A DNA stretch of 64,000 bases from Pyronema omphalodes (Eukaryota > Ascomycota > Pezizomycetes > Pezizales > Pyronemataceae), in assembly GCA_024516155.1 (NCBI GenBank), contig JAJJXM010000006.1, forward strand, positions 1 through 64,000, read 5' to 3'. The position numbers were made by a program, and so were the translations under genes. Below are positions 1 to 8,775 of this stretch, one piece after another. Position 1 is the stretch's first letter, and each line of letters opens with the position of its first letter. Below the pieces are notes generated by a model that was not told where the DNA came from, did no database searches, and was given only the letters and a program-made list of their open reading frames with translations.

Positions 1-102
1 CGCCACCAATGTGACGCCCTACCCCTGATGAGATGTGACGCCCCCGAGTGCATGGTTCCTCATGAGGTGTCACTCGCACACCTCAACCGCATCGCCACTG
101 AG
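1..102 (+). pseudogene. Tad1-like LINE ORF2, part upstream of the Gypsy insertion
   Basis: Frame 1 is open from the window edge to position 102. If the Gypsy element and one copy of the CTGAG target duplication are removed, the frame runs straight into the reading frame that starts at 7904 and ends at 8335, giving a continuous LINE C-terminal region. The fragment is the part just after the RNase H domain and before the CCHC-like motif in Tad1-type elements. It is cut off at its left by the window edge, so the full length of the host LINE is unknown. Confidence 0.6.
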
Positions 103-849
103 TGTCACGAACCGCTAGGGATATGCTTCTGGGAGGGATTGTAACCACAGCTGGGCTGTGGTTCGTGGGTGTGACGCTGGGGATGGCGTACGTCACGGTT
201 AGGGTTTAAGCGAAGAGGTGGAGCTAGGGCTAGGCGAGAGGAGTTAGGGTTAAGCGAGGGACAAGGGGGTAAGTGCGGGGTGGAACGAGGAGGGTTTCCT
301 CGAGGTTTGGAATATGTTTTGCTTATGTTTTGTATTGTGTTTTGCTTATGTTTTGTATTATGTTTTGCTTATGTTTTGTATTATGTTTTGGTTTATGTTT
401 GTATTGTGTTTTAGTTAGGTTTTGGGAGTCACGGTGGAGCGAAGGGTGTCTCATGATGGATGGAATATCTGCGGGTCAGATAAGTTGGGAAATCACATGA
501 GCACAGGGACAAAGGTATATAAGGGGACACTTGTATTTCATTAGTCTAGTACGCAATCAATTATCTATCTACACAATCCTATCTACACACTGCAGTTCTA
601 TCATCTAAACCGTGACCGCAAACCCAGCCCATCCCAACATACTTACCCATCCCGAATACCCACCTATCCTCCCACCCAGATCCCCATCCGACGATTCTAT
701 CAGAGGCAACGCTGCAGGGACATCCTGTGTACAAGGTAAGTACTGCCTGAGCCCGTGACTAACTCACCTAGAAGTCCAGAGCCGAACCCGATTGCATAGC
801 AATCCGACGGTTGTATCGCCTGTCGACCGTGTGTAGCCGGATTTTGACA
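103..849 (+). repeat. 5' LTR of the chromovirus
   Basis: 747 bp with TGTCA/TGACA ends. It holds a U3 patch of imperfect tandem repeats built on a TATGTTTTG-type unit (about 311-410), a TATA box at 516-523 and a likely transcription start near 551. It matches the LTR at 7152-7898 at a constant offset of 7049. Confidence 0.97.
516..551 (+). promoter_or_regulatory. LTR core promoter: TATA box and inferred start of R
   Basis: TATATAAG lies at 516-523. The decamer ACGCAATCAA at 551-560, about 35 nt downstream, is the exact complement of the sequence next to the LTR (851-860). In Tf1/sushi-type elements the 5' end of the RNA pairs with the PBS, so the start of R is inferred to be at or very near 551. 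The same arrangement is present in the 3' LTR (TATA at 7565-7572). Confidence 0.7.
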
Positions 850-850
850 T

Positions 851-860
851 TTGATTGCGT
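851..860 (+). other. Primer-binding site of the self-priming type
   Basis: TTGATTGCGT starts 1 nt after the end of the 5' LTR and is perfectly complementary over 10 bases to ACGCAATCAA at 551-560 in the LTR. Tf1-type elements prime reverse transcription with the 5' end of their own RNA instead of a tRNA. I recognise no tRNA 3' end complement here. The match length (10) is close to the 11 nt known for Tf1. Confidence 0.75.
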
Positions 861-942
861 CCTCCGAACGACACCCGATACAACTAAGGAAGCACGAAGG
901 GCTTCAACCACAACTAAGAAAAAATAAGAAACAACCAATACC

Positions 943-2025
943 GTGGATCCGTTCCGATTGCAGGAGCTGAGCGAGGTTATCGAAAGGGAAGCCACCGGTC
1001 CAGCGAGCCCAGTAACCCCCGAACACCGATCCCGCCCACAGACTCCGGATTCACCGGGACCAGTACAGATTCCCGAGGACATAGCATCCATAATGGCCTC
1101 TCAACAAGGAACGAACGGTATGACGCCACCTTCGGTCGTGATGACCCAGGAGCAGCTTCAACAACTGTTCCAACAACTCACCTATCGACCTTCTCCGACC
1201 AGTAATCCCAAGGTCGAGGATCCCGAACTCTATCATGGCGAGAGGACGAAGCTTCGGGCTTTCCTGACTCAGTGCGAGCTGAAGTTCAACTGTGAACCGA
1301 ACAGGTTCGACAGTGACATTAAAAAAGTTAATTACGCCAGTTCGCGGTGTCGGGGAAATGTGTGGTCATGGATTGAGCCCTCCATCGAAAGGGGGAGGAG
1401 CACGTACACCACCTGGGAGGCATTCAAGACTGCCGTCTCGACAGCGTTTGGAGAGGCGGATTCAAGGGAAGTGGCGAGGAGGAAATTCAAGAGTGTCCGT
1501 CAGGGAAATCGGTCCGCCGCAGCGTATTGGGCCGAGTTCCAGAGAATTATCACGGACCTGCGTTACAACGACGAAATCTACATTGATCAGTTCAGCGATG
1601 GACTTCATGTGGACGTGCAAAGGCAACTCGCCATCCTGGAGACCCGTCCGACGAAGATAATCGATTTCGCAAACAAAGCAATTGCACTGGACAACCGGTT
1701 GTTCAATTTCCGGACCCTGCGAAACCGATTTGAACCTCAGTACCAGAATTTCCATCCAAGGAACGGCCACCAGGGATCGACCTTCTCGGAACCCGAGCCG
1801 ATGGAACTGGATGCCACTCGGAGGGGCAGGCCTAGGGATAGGACCGAGGAAGAGAAACGACGAAAACACAACGAGTGTTTCAACTGCGGGAAAACGGGCC
1901 ACTATGCCGCCAAATGCCCCCACAAGAAACCAATGGGGGAACGAAGAACGTACCAGGCGGCAGAAGCCAACATCGACGAGGAACAAGTCGAAGAAAGAGC
2001 GGGAAAAGAGGATCCCCAGGAGTAA
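943..2025 (+). CDS. gag: Gag capsid/nucleocapsid protein of the chromovirus
   Basis: An open frame of 361 codons. The central part resembles the retrotransposon Gag capsid domain (W-rich helices, with an AYWAEF-type motif near residue 190). One CCHC zinc knuckle near residues 313-326 follows, CFNCGKTGHYAAKC, which binds the RNA. The natural start appears to be the codon at 943, which reads GTG in a strong context and is followed by DPFRLQ. The first in-frame ATG (1093) would remove about 50 residues, so the start may have been mutated. The frame overlaps the pol frame, and the stop at 2023-2025 lies inside the predicted frameshift stem. Confidence 0.9.
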   Translation: MDPFRLQELSEVIEREATGPASPVTPEHRSRPQTPDSPGPVQIPEDIASIMASQQGTNGMTPPSVVMTQEQLQQLFQQLTYRPSPTSNPKVEDPELYHGERTKLRAFLTQCELKFNCEPNRFDSDIKKVNYASSRCRGNVWSWIEPSIERGRSTYTTWEAFKTAVSTAFGEADSREVARRKFKSVRQGNRSAAAYWAEFQRIITDLRYNDEIYIDQFSDGLHVDVQRQLAILETRPTKIIDFANKAIALDNRLFNFRTLRNRFEPQYQNFHPRNGHQGSTFSEPEPMELDATRRGRPRDRTEEEKRRKHNECFNCGKTGHYAAKCPHKKPMGERRTYQAAEANIDEEQVEERAGKEDPQE

Positions 2026-2049
2026 AAGAACAAGGTGGACTCCTGGGGA
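2001..2049 (+). promoter_or_regulatory. Predicted -1 programmed ribosomal frameshift signal (gag to pol)
   Basis: In the gag frame the heptamer G GGA AAA sits at 2001-2007. After a 5-nt spacer (2008-2012) comes a perfect 11-bp stem, TCCCCAGGAGT (2013-2023) pairing with ACTCCTGGGGA (2039-2049), with a 15-nt loop. Pol is in the -1 frame relative to gag and is open through this point. Heptamer, spacer and stem have the geometry of known retroviral -1 frameshift sites. Confidence 0.8.
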
Positions 2050-2837
2050 CGAAGAGTTCCGCCGAACCAGACAATCCGGAACCAGCCTACATGATATCGA
2101 GCGTAGGGCCATACCGGCGAGATGAAAAGATCATATTGAAAGTAGTAATAAAAGGAAAAGATAATCGAGAACACACCACGACGGCCATGGTGGACTGTGG
2201 AGCGACGGAGAACTTCATCGATAAGGAATATGCGGAAAGGGTGGGGATTCCGCTGAAGAAGAAGGACGTCCCACGAAGGGTGTTGGCAGTGGACGGACGA
2301 GAGATAGCTAGTGGACCAGTCACCCACGAAGCTATGGTAAGATTACAGATCAATAACCATCAGGAGGATATTCGGCTGCATTGTATCACGATTGGAAACT
2401 CACCTATCATTGTGGGACTTCCATGGCTCCGGACGCACAACCCCAGTATCGACTGGAACGAGGGAAGAGTTACGTTCGACTCGGCGCGTTGCGCTAAGAG
2501 GTGCCTAGGGACCTCGACCTCACCTCACGCGACCACGGTAACGGAAAACGACGCTATTCAGCAATATCGACTGGACACTGCGCAGGCCGCAGCCAGGGAA
2601 GAAAGAATATGCGAAGCAAGTTGGGAAGAAAGGAAGGAAACCTGGGGAAATAGAACGAGGAAAAAGGAACAAGAAGCGGCGCCGTGGCGAAGAAGGATCG
2701 GAAGGGACCAGGAAAAAGAGGGGGAAGAGGAGCAACAAGGAAGGGTCCAAGTCGGAGCACAAGATGATCTTCTTCGAAGGGGGTTCGAGGAGGACATGGG
2801 AAAGGACGAAGAAGAAGAGGAGCTACAAGGAACCTGA
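2007..2837 (+). CDS. Pol part 1: aspartic protease, in the -1 frame
   Basis: This frame becomes coding after the predicted slip at 2001-2007. It contains a retropepsin-like protease with the active-site motif MVDCGATENFID at about 2187-2222; the usual D-S/T-G triad appears as D-C-G. A flap and a second hydrophobic-hydrophobic-G motif (IIVGLPWL) follow near 2410. The rest is a charged K/E/R-rich linker. The frame ends at a single TGA (2835-2837). The same frame is open again immediately after this and runs to 6314, so the TGA either inactivates this copy or is read through. It could also be an assembly error. Confidence 0.85.
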   Translation, partial: RGSPGVKEQGGLLGTKSSAEPDNPEPAYMISSVGPYRRDEKIILKVVIKGKDNREHTTTAMVDCGATENFIDKEYAERVGIPLKKKDVPRRVLAVDGREIASGPVTHEAMVRLQINNHQEDIRLHCITIGNSPIIVGLPWLRTHNPSIDWNEGRVTFDSARCAKRCLGTSTSPHATTVTENDAIQQYRLDTAQAAAREERICEASWEERKETWGNRTRKKEQEAAPWRRRIGRDQEKEGEEEQQGRVQVGAQDDLLRRGFEEDMGKDEEEEELQGT

Positions 2838-5800
2838 GAAGACAGACAAAGTGATCTTCTTCAGATAAGGGTCGAGATGAACCAGGAGGAGGAGGAACGA
2901 AAAGAGATCAAAAGTAACGAACAAAACGATCCTTTTCGAATGCAGACGGAGGAAAAGGACGGGAAAAAGGAGGAATGGAAAGAGTCCCGGGATGCTGCAC
3001 AAAACGATCCTTTTCGAAGGCAGCCCGAAGGGAAAGAAGAAAAGGAGGAACGGAAACGGACCCGGGGAACTGCACAGAACGATCCTTTTCGAATGCAGCC
3101 CGAGGGAGGGGAAGAAATAAAGGAGGAACGGAAAGGGATCCGGGATGGTGCAGAAAAGGATCCTTTTCGAATGCAGGCCGATGGAAACGAGGAAGATGGG
3201 GAAGATGAGGAGGAGTTGGAAGGAAACTTTGACTGGATCGCTTACGCCGCCATGGGATCGCTACAGGACGAGCAGTGTGGCTCCGTTCGGGAACCCGTAT
3301 CCCAGGGTTCAGCCAAACAGCAGGAACCGACCCCGCGTTCGGCTAGTGACATTGTTCCGGTCGAATATCACGACTTCTTGCATGTATTCGATAAGGAAGA
3401 AGTGTCGGGACGACCCCCACACCGCCATCACGACCATCAGATTCCGTTGGTGAAGGGAGGGGTTCCACCATTCGAACCCCTTCCAGCATTGGACGAGGGA
3501 AGGTTGAAGACGTTAAGAGAATACTTGGACACGAGTCTGGAGAAGGGATGGATACGCCGCTCGACATCACCGGCGGGGGCCCCGATTCATTTTGTAAAGA
3601 AGAAGGATGGCACACTGAGACTCTGTGTGGATTATCGGGGGCTTAACGAGATCACAGTGAAAGATAGAACACCTCTCCCGTTGATAGGGGAAGCGTTGGA
3701 TCGACTATCCAACGCAAAAATATACACGAAACTCGACGTACGGGACGCCTATCATAACCTGCGAATCGCAAAGGGGGACGAATGGAAGACCGCTTTTCGG
3801 ACGAAATACGGTCTTTTTGAGTATTTGGTCATGCCATTCGGTCTTACCAACGCTCCAGCATCCTTCCAGAGGTGGATGAACGAGGTCCTCAGCGACTTTC
3901 TAGACATCTTCTGTCTGGCATACCTCGACGACATCCTCATCTACTCGGATGATCTGCATCAACACCAACAACATGTGAGAAAGGTTTTGGAACAGGTGGA
4001 TAAGGTGAAGTTGAGGCTCAAGGCCTCAAAATGCGAGTTTCACACCACGGAGACGGAGTACTTGGGATATATCATCTCACCAACGGGGATAAGGATGGAT
4101 CCGGAGAAGGTAAGAGCAGTGGCAGAATGGAGGGAACCGACAAACGTGAAGGGAATCCAGAGTTTCATAGGGTTCGCCAACTTCTATAGGAGGTTTATCC
4201 GGGATTTTAGCAAAATCACGGCGCCTCTTACAAAACTGACGAGGAAGGATGTAACATGGAAATGGGACGACGCGGCTAAATCAGCATTCGAACAGCTGAA
4301 ACGGGCAATGATTTCTGAACCTATCCTACGACATTTTGACCCCACAAAACACTTAACCCTGGAGACAGATGCGTCGGACTACGCCATCGGGGCAGTCTGC
4401 TCGCAGCCGGACGACCAAGGCATTCTACCTCCCTTGGGATATTTCTCGCGCAAACTGAAGGACCCGGAACTAAATTACGATATTCACGATAAAGAACTCC
4501 TCGCCATAGTCGAAGGGCTAAATAAATGGGGTACCTACTGCAAGAATACTCGACACAAGATTACTATATTGAAGGACCATAAAAATTTGGAATATTGGAC
4601 TACAAAAAAAGACCTAAACCTACGGCAGGCAAGGTGGGCGGAAATGTTGGCGAATTACGACTTCGCAATAACGTATCGACCCGGCACACTGGCGGGAAAG
4701 CCCGACATCCTATCGAGAGAATCAGGAGATTCTCCTTGGGAAGGGGAGCTGAAACACCGGCAGAACAGGGAACGAGTTCTTTTGCCGCCGCAGACCTTCT
4801 GGATCAACTCTGCCGAGGTCATGGAAATACAGGTCGACGAGGAATTATTAAAAGAAATCCAACAGAAAACAAGGGAGGATCAGGAGATACAGGAGATATT
4901 AAGAAAATTACAAACTGGGGAGAAGATAGACCGGAAGGTAGCATTGGGACTTTGCGAAGAACGGGAGGGGCTGTTGCTGTATGAGGGGTTGATATGGGTA
5001 CCAGACGACCACGAGTTGCGGCTACGGCTCCTACATGACCACCATGATGCACTCGTTGCGGGACACCCAGGGCGGGCAAGGACCTTGGAGCTAATCAGTA
5101 GGAATTATTATTGGCCTCTGCAACGCCAATATGTCAACCGATACGTAGACCACTGCGATACCTGCAAAAGGATTAAGCCAGTTAGGCACGCTCCTTTCGG
5201 GCTCCTGAAGCCCTTACAGCCACCATCGAGGCCGTGGGATTCGGTGTCCATGGATTTTATCACTGGACTTCCGTCAAGAGGAGGAAACAACGCCCTATGG
5301 GTAATTGGGGATCGGTTCACGAAGATGGCTCACTTCGTGGCCTGTGCGGATACGATGGGGCCGAAGGAACTGGCGGATGGATTCCTGAGGCATGTGGTCA
5401 GGGCCCACGGACTTCCTAACGATATCGTCTCCGACCGCGGGTCTCTATTCACCTCGACGTTTTGGAAGCGAGTGATGGGGGCAATGGGGACGTCAAGGAA
5501 GCTCAGCACCGCATTCCACCCCGAGACCGACGGACAGACCGAACGCACGAACGCCACCCTCGAACAGTACCTGCGGGCGTACTGCAATTACCAGCAGGAC
5601 AACTGGGAAAAGCTACTCCCAATGGCGGAGTTTTGCTATAACAACACTCAATCCGAGACAACGAAGGTTACCCCCTTTTTCGCGAATTATGGGTATCATC
5701 CGCGGTTCGCACCCAGCCTGGGAAAAATAGAAGGAGGATTCCCGGAGGTGGCGGAATACGTCTCAGCCCTCACCAACCTCCACCGGGAACTACAGGCAGA

Positions 5801-6314
5801 AATCGGATATGCACAGGCTGCCCAGGCAGAACAGGCAAATCGGACGAGACACCCGGATCCCGTACTCAGGGAGGGGGATAGGGTGTGGTTGCGGAGGAAA
5901 AACGTGAAGACAACTCGCCCATCCAGCAAGTTGGATTACAAGCTGATGGGACCATACACCATCCTCGAGCGCGTGGGAACAAGAGCGTATAAATTGGATC
6001 TCCCCGCCAGTGTGAAAATACACCCCGTATTCCACATCTCATTGCTCGAGCTGGCTCAACCTACTCTTACACCGATCCCCGGGCACGTCCAACCTCCTCC
6101 CCCACCAATTGTTATTGGAGACGAAGAGGAATGGGAAGTGGAGGAGATAGTTGATTCCCGCTATCATCGGAACATACTCCAGTATCGTGTACGTTGGACG
6201 GGATTCCCTGACCCCGACCGAACTTGGTACCCATCGGAGAACTTCACGAATTCCCCCGACGCTATCCGACGATTTCACACAACCTACCCAAGAAAACCGG
6301 CCCCAAGGTTGTAA
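2838..6314 (+). CDS. pol: Pol part 2: reverse transcriptase, RNase H, integrase, chromodomain
   Basis: The frame is open from 2838; the first ATG is at 2877, giving 1145 residues. An acidic leader carries four 25-26-residue repeats with a DPFR core. RT follows, with YLDD at residues 349-352 counted from 2877. RNase H begins near residue 496 (LETDASDYA). Integrase has an HHCC zinc finger (about residues 720-765) and a D,D35,E core (SMDF about 791, SDRG, DGQTE about 885). The C-terminus has a GPY/F-like segment (MGPYTILERVG) and a chromodomain (EEWEVEEIVDSRY to SENF, about 1083-1135) that in chromoviruses tethers integrase to modified histone tails. Length and order are those of an intact chromoviral Pol. 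Confidence 0.96.
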   Translation, partial: EDRQSDLLQIRVEMNQEEEERKEIKSNEQNDPFRMQTEEKDGKKEEWKESRDAAQNDPFRRQPEGKEEKEERKRTRGTAQNDPFRMQPEGGEEIKEERKGIRDGAEKDPFRMQADGNEEDGEDEEELEGNFDWIAYAAMGSLQDEQCGSVREPVSQGSAKQQEPTPRSASDIVPVEYHDFLHVFDKEEVSGRPPHRHHDHQIPLVKGGVPPFEPLPALDEGRLKTLREYLDTSLEKGWIRRSTSPAGAPIHFVKKKDGTLRLCVDYRGLNEITVKDRTPLPLIGEALDRLSNAKIYTKLDVRDAYHNLRIAKGDEWKTAFRTKYGLFEYLVMPFGLTNAPASFQRWMNEVLSDFLDIFCLAYLDDILIYSDDLHQHQQHVRKVLEQVDKVKLRLKASKCEFHTTETEYLGYIISPTGIRMDPEKVRAVAEWREPTNVKGIQSFIGFANFYRRFIRDFSKITAPLTKLTRKDVTWKWDDAAKSAFEQLKRAMISEPILRHFDPTKHLTLETDASDYAIGAVCSQPDDQGILPPLGYFSRKLKDPELNYDIHDKELLAIVEGLNKWGTYCKNTRHKITILKDHKNLEYWTTKKDLNLRQARWAEMLANYDFAITYRPGTLAGKPDILSRESGDSPWEGELKHRQNRERVLLPPQTFWINSAEVMEIQVDEELLKEIQQKTREDQEIQEILRKLQTGEKIDRKVALGLCEEREGLLLYEGLIWVPDDHELRLRLLHDHHDALVAGHPGRARTLELISRNYYWPLQRQYVNRYVDHCDTCKRIKPVRHAPFGLLKPLQPPSRPWDSVSMDFITGLPSRGGNNALWVIGDRFTKMAHFVACADTMGPKELADGFLRHVVRAHGLPNDIVSDRGSLFTSTFWKRVMGAMGTSRKLSTAFHPETDGQTERTNATLEQYLRAYCNYQQDNWEKLLPMAEFCYNNTQSETTKVTPFFANYGYHPRFAPSLGKIEGGFPEVAEYVSALTNLHRELQAEIGYAQAAQAEQANRTRHPDPVLREGDRVWLRRKNVKTTRPSSKLDYKLMGPYTILERVGTRAYKLDLPASVKIHPVFHISLLELAQPTLTPIPGHVQPPPPPIVIGDEEEWEVEEIVDSRYHRNILQYRVRWTGFPDPDRTWYPSENFTNSPDAIRRFHTTYPRKPAPRL

Positions 6315-6319
6315 AAACC

Positions 6320-7258
6320 ATGGCTAGCCCCATAAACCCCGAGAACGACCAACACTCCGGCGGCTGGTACCGCCAGGATGCCCCACCACCGACAACCATG
6401 TATCCCCCACACGATGCCCAACACTGCACCTTCTGTTACGACGACTACTGCGCCACACATCGACAATCGAAAGAGAACCACAACTATTTTCCAACCGCTG
6501 GACGGGAAGGAACCAACGAATGCAACTGCGGACGGACGCACGATCCCGAGTTAGAGGCTGTGATCCGGAGGAAACATCTGGACGTTCGGAAGGCCTGTCG
6601 GGCCTGGCAGCGAGGAAAGAGGGTCTGCTACGACTGTGGGTTTCTGGTTAACATGGACGGCCATGAAGCCAGATGCGGCGCCACAGGGCCTGCCCGCTCC
6701 TCGACAACTCCCGCTCCGACACCGGATGAACCGACCCCCGTCCCGGAGAAGGACCAACAACACCCCAACGGGGAACAGCCACCAACAGCACCCGAGCTGG
6801 TCTCGGAAACCTCGAGCGAGACTTTGATGGAGAAGAGGTACGTCCCTGTCTACCTCATGTCCCCGAACAGGGACCCCGAACGACTCGCGATAAACCTCTC
6901 TTTCTACGGACCACCCACTGGAAAGAAAGAAGTGCCACCACCGACCCACACCCCACCGCCATTCGGGGGGTCCTCGTTGCCGGAGCACTCCAGCAGTGGT
7001 TTCGGAGGAGACTCTCCCCGCCGCCAACGACTATCCGGCAGATGCCGCCGCCAGAACCGCAATCACCGTCGGCAGCGACAACCCCGACCTCGTCCCCATG
7101 GGGAACCTCAGACAAGCCTCGTCGGAGTCTCGGCCTGGAGGGGGGAGCTACTGTCACGAACCGCTAGGGATATGCTTCTGGGAGGGATTGTAACCACAGC
7201 TGGGCTGTGGTTCGTGGGTGTGACGCTGGGGATGGCGTACGTCACGGTTAGGGTTTAG
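6320..7258 (+). CDS. Third ORF of the chromovirus, function unknown
   Basis: ATG at 6320 (ACCATGG context) opens 312 codons just after pol stops at 6314. The ORF reads into the 3' LTR and stops at 7256-7258. The N-terminal half has Cys/His clusters (CTFCYDDYCATH, CNCGRTH, CYDCGF followed by GHEARC) that could bind zinc. The middle is Pro/Thr/Ser-rich. The last 35 or so residues are encoded by the LTR and include a hydrophobic run (LLGGIVTTAGLWFVGV) that could be a membrane span. I do not recognise the family. It is not known whether it is translated or is an acquired accessory gene. The position is that of env, but nothing shows that it is an envelope protein. Confidence 0.6.
   Translation: MASPINPENDQHSGGWYRQDAPPPTTMYPPHDAQHCTFCYDDYCATHRQSKENHNYFPTAGREGTNECNCGRTHDPELEAVIRRKHLDVRKACRAWQRGKRVCYDCGFLVNMDGHEARCGATGPARSSTTPAPTPDEPTPVPEKDQQHPNGEQPPTAPELVSETSSETLMEKRYVPVYLMSPNRDPERLAINLSFYGPPTGKKEVPPPTHTPPPFGGSSLPEHSSSGFGGDSPRRQRLSGRCRRQNRNHRRQRQPRPRPHGEPQTSLVGVSAWRGELLSRTARDMLLGGIVTTAGLWFVGVTLGMAYVTVRV
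7137..7147 (+). other. Polypurine tract
   Basis: GGAGGGGGGAG ends 4 nt before the 3' LTR at 7152, the expected place for the plus-strand primer. Confidence 0.8.
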
Positions 7259-7898
7259 GCGAAGAGGTGGAGCTAGGGCTAGGCGAGAGGAGTTAGGGTT
7301 AAGCGAGGGACAAGGGGGTAAGTGCGGGGTGGAACGAGGAGGGTTTCCTCGAGGTTTGGAATATGTTTTGCTTATGTTTTGTATTGTGTTTTGCTTATGT
7401 TTTGTATTATGTTTTGCTTATGTTTTGTATTATGTTTTGGTTTATGTTTGTATTGTGTTTTAGTTAGGTTTTGGAAGTCACGGTGGAGCGAAGGGTGTCT
7501 CATGATGGATGGAATATCTGCGGGTCAGATAAGTTGGGAAATCACATGAGCACAGGGACAAAGGTATATAAGGGGACATTTGTATTTCATTAGTCTAGTA
7601 CGCAATCAATTATCTATCTACACAATCCTATCTACACACTGCAGTTCTATCATCTAAACCGTGACCGCAAACCCAGCCCATCCCAACATACTTACCCATC
7701 CCGAATACCCACCTATCCTCCCACCCAGATCCCCATCCGACGATTCTATCAGAGGCAACGCTGCAGGGACATCCTGTGTACAAGGTAAGTACTGCCTGAG
7801 CCCGTGACTAACTCACCTAGAAGTCCAGAGCCGAACCCGATTGCATAGCAATCCGACGGTTGTATCGCCTGTCGACCGTGTGTAGCCGGATTTTGACA
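7152..7898 (+). repeat. 3' LTR of the chromovirus
   Basis: 747 bp, with the same ends and signals as the 5' LTR and three transition differences from it. Followed by the CTGAG target duplication at 7899-7903. Confidence 0.97.
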
Positions 7899-8706
7899 CT
7901 GAGACCCGCCGGGACATCACCAAGCGGTGGATATCACAACGTGCAAAGGACAGCCGCTCGTCCCGTCCCCCTAAGTCATGGGGCCTGCGTGACTCCCTTC
8001 GCTCCCTCCCTAAACGCCGCTCCGCGGTCTTTCTCCAACTTGCGTCTGGACATGCCCTTATCGGCACCCACCTTGTTCGAGTAAAGAAAAAAGAATCCGA
8101 CGTGTGCTGGTGGTGCACTTCCAACGCACGACAAACCCGAGGACACCTGTTTGGAGAGTGTCACCGCTGGAGATGTGAGTACGCCGTACTCAAAAAGGAG
8201 GTGGACGCCATCAAGGGCAGGAGCTGGAGACCTCGAGCGAGGCTCGAAGCGGTGGATGTGTTCAGCGATGATCGCTGTACAAAGGTGGTTTTGGAGTATC
8301 TTGCGGCCACGGAGATTGGCAGGCGTTACGAATAGGCTGTGGTTGGTGGGCCTGGAGCTGGGATTCATGGGATCACGGGGTTGTTTTTCTGTATGAATTC
8401 TGTTTGAGTGATTGCGCGGCAGGGCGGATACTGCTGGGGCTTAAGGTTGTTTATCACGCATGAGTTTGTACGGGGTTCGTTTAGACTGTGTACGAGAGTG
8501 TTTCGTTCGTTTTGCTTTTACTGTTTTCTGCTTTTGCGCTACATTACTTTTTCTAACTGGGGAGTTTGGGGACAAGGAGATTGGGTTGCCTCATTAGGCG
8601 GTTTAAACCGCGAGGACGGGAAAAACGGATACTTAGCTCCCGCATAGGCCTTAGAGGCCTCGATCGGTGTATGATTAAAATCAAATCAAATCAAATCAAA
8701 TCAAAC
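7899..8706 (+). pseudogene. 3' end of the host Tad1-like LINE: ORF2 tail, 3'UTR and TCAAA tail
   Basis: From 7904 the frame that joins to 1-102 continues to the stop at 8333-8335. It includes a CCHC-like motif, CWWCTSNARQTRGHLFGEC, typical of the C-terminus of Tad1/I-type LINE ORF2. A 3'UTR of about 345 bp ends in a TCAAA tandem tail (8681-8706). The sequence before the tail (CCTCGATCGGTGTATGATT) recurs, diverged and inverted, in a second LINE fragment at 45588-45719, which confirms this as a LINE 3' terminus. Confidence 0.8.
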
Positions 8707-8722
8707 TAAAACAATCTTTTGC

Positions 8723-8727
8723 GTGTA

Positions 8728-8758
<31 letters not shown>

Positions 8759-8775
8759 GTGTGTTTGTGTGTGTA
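8723..8775 (+). repeat. GTGTAT/GT microsatellite
   Basis: About six GTATGT hexamers followed by GT-rich sequence directly after the LINE tail. Confidence 0.9.

Larger units (their letters stand above)
103..7898 (+). mobile_element. Full-length Ty3/Gypsy chromovirus LTR retrotransposon
   Basis: Two 747-bp LTRs (103-849 and 7152-7898) start TGTCA and end TGACA and flank gag, protease, RT, RNase H, integrase, a chromodomain and an extra 3' ORF. The 5-bp target duplication CTGAG is perfect at 98-102 and 7899-7903. I count three differences between the LTRs, all transitions (209/7258, 426/7475, 530/7579), so the insertion is recent. Domain order PR-RT-RH-IN-chromodomain places it in the chromovirus branch. 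Two defects are visible: gag opens with GTG instead of ATG, and one in-frame TGA (2835-2837) lies between protease and RT. Otherwise all frames are open, so it could be a very recent or still partly active copy. Confidence 0.97.

Noticed and set aside
181..260. GTTAGGGTTTA/GTTAGGGTTAAG as telomere-type repeats in the LTR
   Set aside because: Only isolated TTAGGG-like hexamers within LTR sequence, with no tandem array.
273..500. 75-codon ORF in both LTRs
   Set aside because: Low-complexity TATGTTTTG repeats in U3 translated by chance; starts at GTG; no domain.
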